A stretch of DNA of 64,000 bases from Tropicimonas aquimaris (lineage in GTDB: Bacteria; Pseudomonadota; Alphaproteobacteria; Rhodobacterales; Rhodobacteraceae), in assembly GCF_042676185.1 (NCBI RefSeq), contig NZ_JBHTJT010000046.1, positions 163,899 to 227,898 on the forward strand, read 5' to 3'. Positions 18,267-27,252 of the stretch are shown in pieces (the first letter of the stretch is position 1; every line of letters starts with the position of its first letter). A program made the position numbers and the translations under genes. The notes under the pieces were generated by a model. The model was not told where the DNA came from, did no database searches, and saw only the letters and a program-made list of their open reading frames with translations.

Positions 18267-19874
18267 TTACTCGGCCGGCGCCGCAACGGCGGCCGGGGCG
18301 GCTTTCGGCTGACCGCGTGTGACGGTGAGCCAGAGGTTAGCGCACATGATGATCGCGCCGGTGAGGTAGAGCACGCCGCCGAGGCCACGCACGACATACA
18401 TCGGGAACTTCGCGGCAACGGTGTCGGCGAAGGAGTTCACCAGGAAGCCGTTGGCGTCGACTTCACGCCACATCAGGCCTTCCATGATGCCGGTCACCCA
18501 CATCGAGGCGGCGTAGAGCACGATGCCGATGGTGGCGAGCCAGAAGTGCCAGTTCACCGCGGCATTGGAGTAGAGCCCCTCGCGCTTCCACAGGCGCGGC
18601 GTCAGGAAGTAGAGCGCGCCAAAGGTGATCATGCCGTTCCAGCCGAGCGCACCGGAATGCACGTGGCCGATGGTCCAGTCGGTGTAGTGGCTGAGCGAGT
18701 TCACCGCCTTGATCGACATCATCGGGCCTTCGAAGGTGGACATGCCGTAGAAGCCGACCGAGACGACCATCATGCGGATGATCGGATCGGTGCGCAGCTT
18801 GTCCCAGGCGCCCGAGAGCGTCATCAGGCCGTTGATCATGCCGCCCCAGGAGGGCATCCAGAGCATGATCGAGAACACCATGCCGAGGGTCGAGGCCCAA
18901 TCCGGCAGCGCGGTGTAGTGCAGGTGGTGCGGACCGGCCCAGATGTACAGGAAGATCAGCGCCCAGAAGTGGATGATCGAGAGCTTGTAGGAGAACACCG
19001 GCCGTTCGGCCTGCTTCGGCACGAAGTAGTACATCATGCCCAGAAAGCCCGCCGTCAGGAAGAAACCCACGGCGTTGTGGCCGTACCACCACTGGGTCAT
19101 CGCGTCCTGCACGCCGGAGAACAGCTGCACCGACTTGGAGCCGAAAATCGACACCGGCAGGCTGAGGTTGTTGACGATGTGCAGCATCGCGACCGTGACG
19201 ATGAAGCTCAGGAAGAACCAGTTGGCCACGTAGATGTGCTTTTCCTGGCGCTTCAGGATCGTGCCGAGGAACACGGCAAGATAGGCAACCCAGACGATCG
19301 TCAGCCAGAGGTCGACGTACCATTCCGGCTCGGCATATTCCTTCGACTGGGTGGCGCCCAGCAGGTAGCCGGTGGCGGCCAGCACGATGAAGAGGTTGTA
19401 GCCCCAGAAGACGAACCAGGCGAGGTTGCCGCCCCAGAGACGCGCCGCGGAGGTCCGCTGCACGACGTAGAACGAGGTCGCGAGCAACGCGTTGCCACCA
19501 AAGGCGAAGATCACCGCCGAGGTGTGCAGCGGCCGCAGCCGTCCGAAGTTCATGTAGGGTTGCGCCCATTCGAAGTTCAGCACCGGAAAGGCCAGCTGGA
19601 AGGCGATGAACGTGCCGGCGAGGAAGCCGACCACGCCCCAGAAGGCGGTCGCGACCACGCCATAGCGCACGACGCCGTCGAGATATCCCATGGACACCTC
19701 CGCCGCCGGTTTTTCCTCGTCGATCTGACGAACGCTCCAGATGAATGCGACCCCGGCAGCGACCATGATGATGATCGCATGGACGAGATAGGCTGCATCA
19801 CGTGCGTAGTTGGCTGCGATGGCGGCTGCCAGCGCCAATAGCCCCAACGCCGTGACCTTGGCGTAATCCCACAT
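18267..19874 (-). CDS. ccoN: cbb3-type cytochrome c oxidase catalytic subunit I CcoN
   Basis: 535-residue heme-copper oxidase subunit with about 12-14 transmembrane helices. Helix motifs such as GGNALLATSF, WWYGHNAVGF (CuB/cross-linked Tyr region) and HYTDWTIGHVHSGALGWNG (heme ligands) identify the cbb3 type. It reduces oxygen to water with high affinity at the inner membrane. It is the first gene of ccoNOQP. Two FNR-like boxes lie 90-136 bases upstream, shared with the divergent Usp gene. Confidence 0.97.
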   Translation of the reverse strand: MWDYAKVTALGLLALAAAIAANYARDAAYLVHAIIIMVAAGVAFIWSVRQIDEEKPAAEVSMGYLDGVVRYGVVATAFWGVVGFLAGTFIAFQLAFPVLNFEWAQPYMNFGRLRPLHTSAVIFAFGGNALLATSFYVVQRTSAARLWGGNLAWFVFWGYNLFIVLAATGYLLGATQSKEYAEPEWYVDLWLTIVWVAYLAVFLGTILKRQEKHIYVANWFFLSFIVTVAMLHIVNNLSLPVSIFGSKSVQLFSGVQDAMTQWWYGHNAVGFFLTAGFLGMMYYFVPKQAERPVFSYKLSIIHFWALIFLYIWAGPHHLHYTALPDWASTLGMVFSIMLWMPSWGGMINGLMTLSGAWDKLRTDPIIRMMVVSVGFYGMSTFEGPMMSIKAVNSLSHYTDWTIGHVHSGALGWNGMITFGALYFLTPRLWKREGLYSNAAVNWHFWLATIGIVLYAASMWVTGIMEGLMWREVDANGFLVNSFADTVAAKFPMYVVRGLGGVLYLTGAIIMCANLWLTVTRGQPKAAPAAVAAPAE

Positions 19875-19964
19875 GGTTTGTCCCTTGGTTAGTTGGAGGA
19901 GGGAACAATATCCCGCCCCATTGCGTTTCTCACTCGCTTCTGAGGATATGAGTTCGCATCCGCT

Positions 19965-19978
19965 TTGATCTAGGTCAA
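19965..19978. promoter_or_regulatory. FNR box between ccoN and usp
   Basis: TTGAT-CTAG-GTCAA, one mismatch from consensus, centred 97 bases upstream of the ccoN ATG and 102 upstream of the usp ATG. It is expected to make ccoNOQP and probably usp oxygen-responsive through FnrL. Confidence 0.85.
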
Positions 19979-19996
19979 TGTCGTCGCAGGGGCCGC

Positions 19997-20010
19997 TTGA
20001 GACAGGTCAA
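19997..20010. promoter_or_regulatory. Second, weaker FNR-like box between ccoN and usp
   Basis: TTGAG-ACAG-GTCAA, two mismatches from consensus, exactly 32 bases (about three helical turns) from the stronger box. Rightward, TAAGTT (20033-20038) lies 22 bases away as a poor -10 for the usp gene. It could serve the usp promoter or cooperative binding. Confidence 0.5.
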
Positions 20011-20073
20011 GGTGCCGCGATCGATGCCGACGTAAGTTCCAGACCAGACACCGACTGCCCGGAGGTGGGCCAG

Positions 20074-20910
20074 ATGGCTTACAAATCAATCCTTACGATC
20101 CTGACGAATACCAACCTTGACGGCTCCGCGCTCAGCGGTGCCGTGGCGATGACCCGCAACCAGGATGCGCATCTCGACATCCTAGCCCTTGGAATCGATC
20201 ACTCGACGCCGGGCTACTATTACGCCGGCACCAACGCAATGATCGAACAGGCGACGCTGGAGCGCGCCCGGCAGGAGGCCCAGGAGATCGACGAGGCCGT
20301 GCGCGCAGCCATGGCGACCGAAGAGTGTCGGTGGTCCAGCGAAGCGGCGCTGGCGCAAATCGGCACGATCCAGAATCTCGTCGGCAACCGGGCGCGCTTT
20401 TCCGACCTTGTGGTGCTTCCGAAGCCCTATGGCGAGGACAAGGGCGTGGCCGAAGAGGCCGTGATCGAGGCGGCGCTCTTTGCCGGCAACGTGCCGGTGC
20501 TCGTGATGCCTGACGGGATGCTCGCCAAGAAACCGGAGCGGATCGTTGTCGCCTGGAACCAGAGTGCCGAGGCCCTCGACGCGGTGCGCGCCGCGCTGCC
20601 GCTGCTCAAGCAGGCGGCGATGACAAATATCGTGATCATAGATCCGCCGCGGCACGGGCCGGACCGCTCCGACCCCGGCGGGATGCTGTCGCAGATGATC
20701 TCGCGCCACGGCGTGAAGGCCGAGATCTCTGTGATCGCCGCCACGATGCCGCGCACTGCGGATGTGCTGGCGCGGCACTGCGAGGACCAGCAAGCCGACA
20801 TGCTGGTGATGGGCGCCTATGGCCATTCGCGCTTCCGCGAGGCCATCATGGGCGGCGCGACCCGCGACATGCTGGAGGCCGCGAAGGTCCCGGTGTTCAT
20901 GAGCCACTGA
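20074..20910 (+). CDS. Universal stress protein, two tandem Usp domains
   Basis: 278-residue cytoplasmic protein with two UspA folds. The second ends with the nucleotide-binding signature MGAYGHSRFREAIMGGATRDML. I chose the ATG at 20074 because GGAGGTG lies seven bases upstream; the frame is open further but that stretch overlaps the FNR box. It is divergent from ccoN across shared FNR-type boxes, an arrangement common in Rhodobacterales, so induction at low oxygen is likely. Its biochemical role is unknown. Confidence 0.88.
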   Translation: MAYKSILTILTNTNLDGSALSGAVAMTRNQDAHLDILALGIDHSTPGYYYAGTNAMIEQATLERARQEAQEIDEAVRAAMATEECRWSSEAALAQIGTIQNLVGNRARFSDLVVLPKPYGEDKGVAEEAVIEAALFAGNVPVLVMPDGMLAKKPERIVVAWNQSAEALDAVRAALPLLKQAAMTNIVIIDPPRHGPDRSDPGGMLSQMISRHGVKAEISVIAATMPRTADVLARHCEDQQADMLVMGAYGHSRFREAIMGGATRDMLEAAKVPVFMSH

Positions 20911-21007
20911 CAAAATGCCGATAGCCGGGAGCCGGGCCTAACCGGCCCGCCCCCTTGTGAGGCGTTTGCGAATAACCTTGATCCAAAGGTAGACCGGTCA
21001 TCCCGTC

Positions 21008-21754
21008 TCAGACGGGGATACCGCCGTCCGTGTCGTCGCCAGTCTCGAGCATCAGCCGTTCGAAATCCGGCACCGAAACGTGCCGCTTTCCGGCCAGTTC
21101 GATCACCCCTTCACGCTTGAGCGCCGAAACCTGCCGGCTCACCGTCTCCAGTGTGAGGCCGAGGTAATCGGCCATTGCCTCGCGCGTCAGCGGCAGGTCG
21201 AACTCCATCCGGCCGCCCGGCCGGCCGAGGTTGATCGAGGCGTTGCGGCGGGCGATGATCGCCAGAAGGCTGGCGATCTTCTCGCGCGCGGTCTTGCGTC
21301 CGAGCAGCAGCATCCATTCCCGCGCTGCGTCCAGCTCGTCGAGTGTCATCTCCAGCAGGCGTTGCGCAATATGGGGCGTGTTCCGCATCAGGTCCTCGAA
21401 CGGACGCCGGCGGAAACAGCACATTACCACGTCGGTGGTGGCCGTCACATCGTAGCTCGCCATCTCGCGCCCGGGCCGCCCCATGAAATCTGAGGGCAGT
21501 AGCAGACCGACCATCTGCGTCCGCCCGTCCTCGAGCGTCTGGCTCAGGGTGGCGATTCCGCTCACCATCGTGGCAACGAAATCGAGCTTGTCGCCCGTCC
21601 AGGCAATGGTCTGGCCCGCTTCGAAGGTCCTGTAATACTTCATCTCCTCGAGCTGATCGAGCTCTTGGGTATCACATCGCGCACAGACCGCGCGGTGACG
21701 GATCGGACAATCCGAGCATTCCAGATGCGTCAGTTCGATTTCCTGCATTTCCAT
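21008..21754 (-). CDS. fnrL: Oxygen-sensing transcription regulator FnrL (Crp/Fnr family)
   Basis: 248-residue FNR-type regulator. N-terminal cysteines C13, C16, C24 and C27 and the internal C112/C113 can supply the ligands of an oxygen-labile 4Fe-4S cluster. A cyclic-nucleotide-binding-like core is followed by a HTH whose recognition helix holds E203-x-x-S206-R207, the set that reads TTGAT half sites. It activates low-oxygen genes when its cluster is intact. The boxes upstream of ccoN, ccoG and hemN in this window are obvious targets. A perfect FNR box only 16 bases upstream of its own ATG suggests autorepression. Confidence 0.95.
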   Translation of the reverse strand: MEMQEIELTHLECSDCPIRHRAVCARCDTQELDQLEEMKYYRTFEAGQTIAWTGDKLDFVATMVSGIATLSQTLEDGRTQMVGLLLPSDFMGRPGREMASYDVTATTDVVMCCFRRRPFEDLMRNTPHIAQRLLEMTLDELDAAREWMLLLGRKTAREKIASLLAIIARRNASINLGRPGGRMEFDLPLTREAMADYLGLTLETVSRQVSALKREGVIELAGKRHVSVPDFERLMLETGDDTDGGIPV

Positions 21755-21769
21755 CCGCGCGCGCCATCC

Positions 21770-21783
21770 TTGATTAAGATCAA
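21770..21783. promoter_or_regulatory. Perfect FNR box between fnrL and hemN
   Basis: TTGAT-TAAG-ATCAA, an exact consensus palindrome. It is 35 bases upstream of the hemN ATG with a -10-like TAAACG (21806-21811) exactly 22 bases away, which suits activation of hemN. It ends 16 bases from the fnrL ATG, too close for activation, which suits repression of fnrL. Confidence 0.88.
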
Positions 21784-21818
21784 GGTTCCCTGTTCAGAGC
21801 CTCTCTAAACGTAAGCGC

Positions 21819-23174
21819 ATGGAAACGGTATCGCAACTTGCGAAACTCGGGCTCTTTGACGCCCGTGTCCCTCGCTACACCAGCTATCCCACGGCCCCGC
21901 ACTTCGGGTCCGGGATCGGATCGGGGCACTTTTCCGAGTGGGTCGGCGCCCTGCCGCCCGATTCGAGGGTGTCTTTATATGTTCATATTCCGTTTTGTAG
22001 ACGGCTTTGCTGGTTCTGCGCCTGCCGGACGCAGGGCACCTCGAGCCTGTCTCCGGTGGCGGGATATCTCGAGACGCTGAAGTCCGAAATCGCCATGCTC
22101 GGCGCGGCCCTGCCCGAGGGCGTCAAATTGTCCGCGCTGCACTGGGGCGGCGGAACACCGACGCTTCTGTCGGCGGAAATGATGCTGGACCTGGCCGATT
22201 CGATCTTTCGCGCCGTGCCGATGGCGGACGGCGGCGAATTCTCGGTCGAGATCGACCCGAACGAGATCGACGACGCGCGTCTCGACGCGCTGGCCGCCGC
22301 CGGCATGACCCGCGCGTCGATCGGCGTGCAGGATTTCGATCCGGAGATCCAGAAGATCATCGGCCGCGAGCAGAGCTTCGAGATCACCGAAGCCGCGGTG
22401 AACGGCATCCGCGCCCGCGGGGTGACGAGCCTCAACGCGGATATCCTATACGGCCTCCCGAACCAGAGCCGCGCCAGGATAACCGACAGCGTCCAGAAGC
22501 TGCTCTCGCTCTCGCCGGACCGCGTGGCGCTCTACGGCTACGCGCACGTCCCCTGGATGGCGCGGCGGCAGACGCTGATCCCCTCCGATGCGCTCCCGAC
22601 CCCGGAGGCCCGGCTGCAATTGTTCGAAACCGCCCGGAAGCTGTTCGTCTGGGACGGCTACGACGAGGTCGGCATCGACCATTTCGCCCGGACCGGCGAT
22701 TCGATGGCCCAGGCGGCCCGGGACGGCACCTTGCGGCGCAACTTCCAGGGCTACACTGTGGACCCGGCCCCGGCGCTGATCGGGCTTGGCGCCTCGGCGA
22801 TCTCGCGTTTCCCGCAGGGCTACGCGCAGAACATCTCCGGCACCGGCGACTACACCAAGGCGATCCGCGAGGGGCGTTTCGCCACCGGTCGTGGCCACGC
22901 CTTTGCCGGGCAGGACCTGATGCGGGCCCGCATGATCGAGACACTGATGTGCAATTTCCGCATCGACCGCGAGGAGATCCTCTCGAACTGGGGCGGCAGC
23001 GCCGAGCAGATCAAAGGCATGTTCGCGGAGGTGCAACGAACCTTCGGGGATTTCGTCACGGTCGACCGCTCAGGGCTACAGATCCCGCCGGCCGGCCGGC
23101 CGCTCACGCGGATGATCGCCAAGGCATTCGACGCCTACGAGATGGACAAGGCCGGCCACAGCCACGCGATCTGA
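21819..23174 (+). CDS. hemN: Oxygen-independent coproporphyrinogen III oxidase (radical SAM)
   Basis: 451-residue radical-SAM enzyme that decarboxylates coproporphyrinogen III to protoporphyrinogen IX without oxygen. The cluster motif is C60-x3-C64-x2-C67 (FCRRLCWFCAC), the HemN pattern with the extra Cys at 69, followed by WGGGTPT. Heme made this way supplies the cbb3 oxidase at low oxygen. The gene is divergent from fnrL and controlled by the box between them. Rhodobacter species often carry two homologues (HemN and HemZ), and this one occupies the fnrL-linked position. Confidence 0.94.
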   Translation: METVSQLAKLGLFDARVPRYTSYPTAPHFGSGIGSGHFSEWVGALPPDSRVSLYVHIPFCRRLCWFCACRTQGTSSLSPVAGYLETLKSEIAMLGAALPEGVKLSALHWGGGTPTLLSAEMMLDLADSIFRAVPMADGGEFSVEIDPNEIDDARLDALAAAGMTRASIGVQDFDPEIQKIIGREQSFEITEAAVNGIRARGVTSLNADILYGLPNQSRARITDSVQKLLSLSPDRVALYGYAHVPWMARRQTLIPSDALPTPEARLQLFETARKLFVWDGYDEVGIDHFARTGDSMAQAARDGTLRRNFQGYTVDPAPALIGLGASAISRFPQGYAQNISGTGDYTKAIREGRFATGRGHAFAGQDLMRARMIETLMCNFRIDREEILSNWGGSAEQIKGMFAEVQRTFGDFVTVDRSGLQIPPAGRPLTRMIAKAFDAYEMDKAGHSHAI

Positions 23175-23198
23175 CGGGCACGCACCCCGCTGCAGGCC

Positions 23199-24815
23199 TC
23201 ATCCGGTCTGCGGCATCTCCTCGCCCAGGTTGAAGGCCGCCGCGATCAACTCGCGGGTGTAGTCGGTTTTCGGCGAACGGAATATCTCCTGCGCCGTGCC
23301 GCTTTCCACGATGTCGCCCTGCTTCATCACGATCACCTTGTGCGACAGCGCCCGCACTACCCGCAGGTCGTGGCTGATGAACAGGTAGGCGAGGCCGTGG
23401 CGCTCCTGCAGCCGCCGCAGAAGCTCGACGATCTGAACCTGCACGGTCATGTCGAGGGCAGAGGTCGGCTCGTCCAGAACCACCAGCCGCGGCTCCAGGA
23501 TCATCGCCCGCGCGATCGCGATGCGCTGCCTTTGCCCGCCGGAGAACTCGTGCGGATATCGGTGCATGGTCGCCGGATCGAGTCCGACCTCGACCATGAT
23601 GTCGCGCACCATCTCCTGCCGGGAGCGCTGACGGTCGACCTTGTGAACGCCAAGCCCCTCGGCAATGATCTGCTCCACCGTCATCCGCGGGCTCAGGCTA
23701 CCGTAAGGATCCTGGAACACGATCTGCATGTGCCGGCGCAGGTCTCGCAACTGCCGCTGCGGCCGCCCCTGAACGTTCTCGCCCATGAAGACCACCGGCC
23801 CTTCGGAGGCGATCAGCCGCATGATCGCCAGCGCCAGCGTGGTCTTGCCGGAGCCGCTCTCGCCGACGATCCCGAGCGTTTCGCCCGCCCGGACCGACAG
23901 TGTCGCGTCGTTCACCGCCTTCACGTGGCCCACGGTCCGGCGCAGGAAACCTCGCTGGATCGGGAACCAGATCCGAAGCCCGTCGGTCGACACGATCTCC
24001 TGCGGGTTGCCCTGAACCGGCGCCATCACCCCCTTGGGCTCGGCCGCGAGGAGCTTCTGCGTGTAGGGATGCCGGGGATTGGCGAATATCTCGTGGGTCG
24101 GCCCTGTCTCGACGATCTCGCCGTCCTTCATGACGCAGACCCGGTCGGCGATCTTGCGCACGATGCCGAGGTCGTGGGTGATGAACAGCAGGCTCATCCG
24201 CTCGGTCCGCTTCAGCTCCGCCAGCAAATCGAGGATCTGCGCCTGGATCGTCACGTCCAGTGCAGTGGTCGGCTCGTCCGCGATCAGCAGGTCCGGCCCG
24301 TTGGCAAGCGCCATCGCGATCATCACCCTTTGACGCTGCCCGCCCGAGAGCTGGTGCGGATAGGCGCCGAGCCGGCTCTCCGGGTCCCGGATGCCGACCT
24401 TGTTCAGCAATTCGATCACCCGCGCCCGGGCGGCATCTCCCACAAGCCCCTGGTGCAGCGTGATCGATTCCACCAACTGCCGCTCCAGCGTGTGAAGCGG
24501 GTTCAGCGAGGTCATCGGCTCCTGGAAGATGAAGCTGATATCGTTGCCACGCACCTTCATCAGGTCCGCCTCGGGCGCGCCCACCATTTGGGTGCCGAGG
24601 TAGTCGATCGAGCCCGTGATGGTGGCGTTCTCGCCCAACAGGCTCACCGTCGAGAGCGCCGTGACCGACTTGCCGGAGCCGGATTCGCCCACCAGCGCGA
24701 CGGTTTCACCCTCGGCCACCTCGAAGGACACGCCCTTGACCGCCGGAATGTCGCGCCCGTCCTGCCGGAACGACACCCGCAGGTCGCGCACAGTCAGAAG
24801 GTTTCGCTCAGACAT
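23199..24815 (-). CDS. yejF: Peptide ABC transporter double ATPase YejF
   Basis: 538-residue fusion of two oligopeptide-type ABC ATPases. Each half has Walker A (GESGSGKS and GESGSGKT), the signature LSGGQRQR or FSGGQRQR, and Walker B followed by DEPT. It powers the YejABE importer. The fused DppD-DppF arrangement is normal for YejF. It is the last gene of the minus-strand yejABEF operon, 87 bases after yejE, and ends convergently with hemN with only 24 bases between. Confidence 0.94.
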   Translation of the reverse strand: MSERNLLTVRDLRVSFRQDGRDIPAVKGVSFEVAEGETVALVGESGSGKSVTALSTVSLLGENATITGSIDYLGTQMVGAPEADLMKVRGNDISFIFQEPMTSLNPLHTLERQLVESITLHQGLVGDAARARVIELLNKVGIRDPESRLGAYPHQLSGGQRQRVMIAMALANGPDLLIADEPTTALDVTIQAQILDLLAELKRTERMSLLFITHDLGIVRKIADRVCVMKDGEIVETGPTHEIFANPRHPYTQKLLAAEPKGVMAPVQGNPQEIVSTDGLRIWFPIQRGFLRRTVGHVKAVNDATLSVRAGETLGIVGESGSGKTTLALAIMRLIASEGPVVFMGENVQGRPQRQLRDLRRHMQIVFQDPYGSLSPRMTVEQIIAEGLGVHKVDRQRSRQEMVRDIMVEVGLDPATMHRYPHEFSGGQRQRIAIARAMILEPRLVVLDEPTSALDMTVQVQIVELLRRLQERHGLAYLFISHDLRVVRALSHKVIVMKQGDIVESGTAQEIFRSPKTDYTRELIAAAFNLGEEMPQTG

Positions 24816-24902
24816 CCTGCGGCCCTGCCTCTTTTTCGGGTCTCAAGCAGCCCCGGGGTGCGAGCGGTAGGAAGCCCCGCTCCGTCCTGTCCGCCGGCCC
24901 GG

Positions 24903-26063
24903 TCATTGGAAGGTCTTTCGCGGGTCGAAGGCATCGCGGACACCTTCGAAGATGAACACCAGCAGCGAGAGCATGATCGCAAAGACAAAGAACGCCGTGA
25001 AGCCGAGCCATGGCGCCTGCAGGTTCTGCTTGGCCTGCAAGGTCAGCTCCCCCAGGGAGGGCGCCGAGGACGGCAGCCCGAAGCCGAGGAAGTCGAGCGA
25101 GGCCAGCGAGCCGATCGTCGCCGTCACGATGAAGGGCAGCATTGTCAGCGTCGCCACCATGGCGTTGGGCAGCATGTGGCGGAACATGATCTTCCAGTTC
25201 GACACACCGAGCGCCTTGGCCGCGCGCACGTATTCGAGGTTCCGCGCCCGCAAGAACTCCGCCCGCACCACGCCGACCAGGGCCGGCCAGCCGAAGAGCA
25301 CCGTGAGGAAGACCAGCAGCCAGAAACTTCGCCCCAGGATCGCGAACATGATGATGATGATGTAGAGCGAGGGCGTGGAGACCCAGATCTCGATGAAGCG
25401 CTGGAACACGAGGTCGATCCAGCCGCCGAAATAGCCCTGAACCGCGCCCGCGACGATGCCGATGATCGAGGCGCTGACGGTGACGATCAGGGTGAACAGG
25501 ATCGACAGCCGGAAGCCGTAGATCACCCGCGCAAGCACGTCCCGCGTCGCGTCGTCGGTGCCCAGCCAATGGTCGGCATCCGGTGGCGAGGGCGCGGGCT
25601 GCCCGAGCGTGTTGGGCGTGTTGTAGCTGTAGGGCACGATCGGCCAGATCATCCAGCCGCGCACCACCTCGTCGCCCTCGATCTCGGTCGCGCCTGCCTC
25701 GACCTGCTCGATGACCCCCTCGGGATCGTCGAAGCACCATTCGAGCCCACCCGAGACGATCAGGCATTGCACCTCGATGTCGCGATAGACGGCCTCCGTC
25801 GGGAAATCGCCGCCAAAGGCCGTCTCGGGATAGAAGTTCCGGATCGGGAAATAGTATTCGCCCCGATGCTGGATCAGGATCGGCCGGTCATTGGCGATGA
25901 ACTCGGCGAAAAGCGAGGTCACGAAGAGCACCGCGAAGATGATCAGCGACCAGTAGGCCCGCCGGTTGCGTTTGAAGTTGCGCCAGCGTCGCTGGTTAAG
26001 CGGCGAGAGGGTGAATAGGCCCTTCTTCGGGCGCACGGGGGTGTCGAGCGGCTGGTCGGTCAT
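24903..26063 (-). CDS. yejE: Peptide ABC transporter permease YejE
   Basis: 386-residue inner-membrane permease. A cytoplasmic N-terminus (LNQRRWRNFKRNRRAYWSL) leads into the first helix; a long periplasmic insertion and then the permease core with ALGVSNWKIMFRHMLPNAM follow. The start at 26063 comes one base after the yejB stop; the longer open frame starts inside yejB and is rejected. It pairs with YejB. Members of this family take up oligopeptides and peptide antibiotics such as microcin C. Confidence 0.93.
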   Translation of the reverse strand: MTDQPLDTPVRPKKGLFTLSPLNQRRWRNFKRNRRAYWSLIIFAVLFVTSLFAEFIANDRPILIQHRGEYYFPIRNFYPETAFGGDFPTEAVYRDIEVQCLIVSGGLEWCFDDPEGVIEQVEAGATEIEGDEVVRGWMIWPIVPYSYNTPNTLGQPAPSPPDADHWLGTDDATRDVLARVIYGFRLSILFTLIVTVSASIIGIVAGAVQGYFGGWIDLVFQRFIEIWVSTPSLYIIIIMFAILGRSFWLLVFLTVLFGWPALVGVVRAEFLRARNLEYVRAAKALGVSNWKIMFRHMLPNAMVATLTMLPFIVTATIGSLASLDFLGFGLPSSAPSLGELTLQAKQNLQAPWLGFTAFFVFAIMLSLLVFIFEGVRDAFDPRKTFQ

Positions 26064-26064
26064 G

Positions 26065-27225
26065 TCACACCTGCCGGCTTTCGAAGTCGATCCGCGGATC
26101 GACGAAGACATACATCATGTCGGAGAGGATCCCGACCAGCAGGCCGATCAGCCCGAAGACATAGAGCGTGCCGAACACCACCGGATAATCCCGTGCGACG
26201 GCGGCCTCGAAGCCGAGACGCCCGAGCCCGTCCAGCGAGAAGATCGTCTCGATGATGATCGAGGCCCCGAAGAAGACGCTGAGGAATGCCGCCGGGAAGC
26301 CCGCGATCACGATCAGCATCGCGTTGCGGAAGACGTGGCCATAGAGCACGCGGCTCTCGCTGAGGCCCTTGGCCTTGGCGGTGATCACGTATTGCTTCTT
26401 GATCTCGTCCAGGAAGGAGTTCTTGGTCAGCAGCGTCAGCGTCGCAAAGCTGGAGATCGTGGAGGCAATCACCGGCAGGGTGATGTGCCAGAAATAATCT
26501 CCGATCTTGCCCAGCAGGCTCATGTCCTCCCAGCCTTCGGAAACCAGCCCGCGCAACGGAAAGATCTGCCAGTAGGAGCCGCCGGCAAAGAGCACCAGCA
26601 AAAGGATCGCGAAGAGGAACCCCGGGATCGCGTAGGCAACGATGATGAAGCCGGAGGTCCAGGTGTCGAAGCTCGATCCGTCCTTCACCGCCTTGCGGAT
26701 CCCGAGCGGGATGGAGACGATGTACGCGATCAACGTCGACCAGAGCCCGAGGGTGATGGAAACCGGCATCTTCTCGATCACCAGGTCCACGACCGAGATC
26801 GAGCGGAAATAGCTCTCGCCGAAATCGAAGCGCAGGTAGTTGCCCATCAGGATCGCAAAGCGCTCGACGATGCCAATGGCTTCCTTCTCGCAGGCCGGGT
26901 CATCAAGGGTCGGTGTGCCCTCGAAGCCCTCCGCACAGATGATCCGGGCAAAGCCCATGTCCACTTCGAGCTCGTCCAGGAAATCCTGCGGCAACCCGCG
27001 GGCACCGAGGTAGCGGTCGTCCGCCGCGCTCTCCATACCGGCTCCGCCCCCCGCGTCGCCGCCACCCGCGATGCCCTGGAACACGTCACCCTCGCCCTCG
27101 ACCTGGGCGATGATCTGTTCAATCGGTCCGCCGGGGACGAATTGCGTCAGCACGAAATTGATCAGCATGATCCCGAACAGCGTCGGAATGATCAGCAGCA
27201 ATCGCCGTAGGATATAGGCGCCCAT
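26065..27225 (-). CDS. yejB: Peptide ABC transporter permease YejB
   Basis: 386-residue permease starting MGAYILRRLLLIIPTLFG, the usual first helix, with a periplasmic insertion between residues about 40 and 115 (Gly-rich, EGEGDVFQGIAGGGDAGGG) that is characteristic of YejB compared with DppB. The coupling loop AKAKGLSESRVLYGHVFRNA contacts YejF. It lies 27 bases after yejA and one base before yejE. Confidence 0.93.
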   Translation of the reverse strand: MGAYILRRLLLIIPTLFGIMLINFVLTQFVPGGPIEQIIAQVEGEGDVFQGIAGGGDAGGGAGMESAADDRYLGARGLPQDFLDELEVDMGFARIICAEGFEGTPTLDDPACEKEAIGIVERFAILMGNYLRFDFGESYFRSISVVDLVIEKMPVSITLGLWSTLIAYIVSIPLGIRKAVKDGSSFDTWTSGFIIVAYAIPGFLFAILLLVLFAGGSYWQIFPLRGLVSEGWEDMSLLGKIGDYFWHITLPVIASTISSFATLTLLTKNSFLDEIKKQYVITAKAKGLSESRVLYGHVFRNAMLIVIAGFPAAFLSVFFGASIIIETIFSLDGLGRLGFEAAVARDYPVVFGTLYVFGLIGLLVGILSDMMYVFVDPRIDFESRQV

Positions 27226-27252
27226 GAAGGTGCTCTGCCCTGCCTGTTGTTG

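Noticed and set aside
17403..19841. Plus-strand open frame of 812 codons antisense to ccoO and ccoN
   Set aside because: Mirror of highly conserved cbb3 genes, with no domain of its own.
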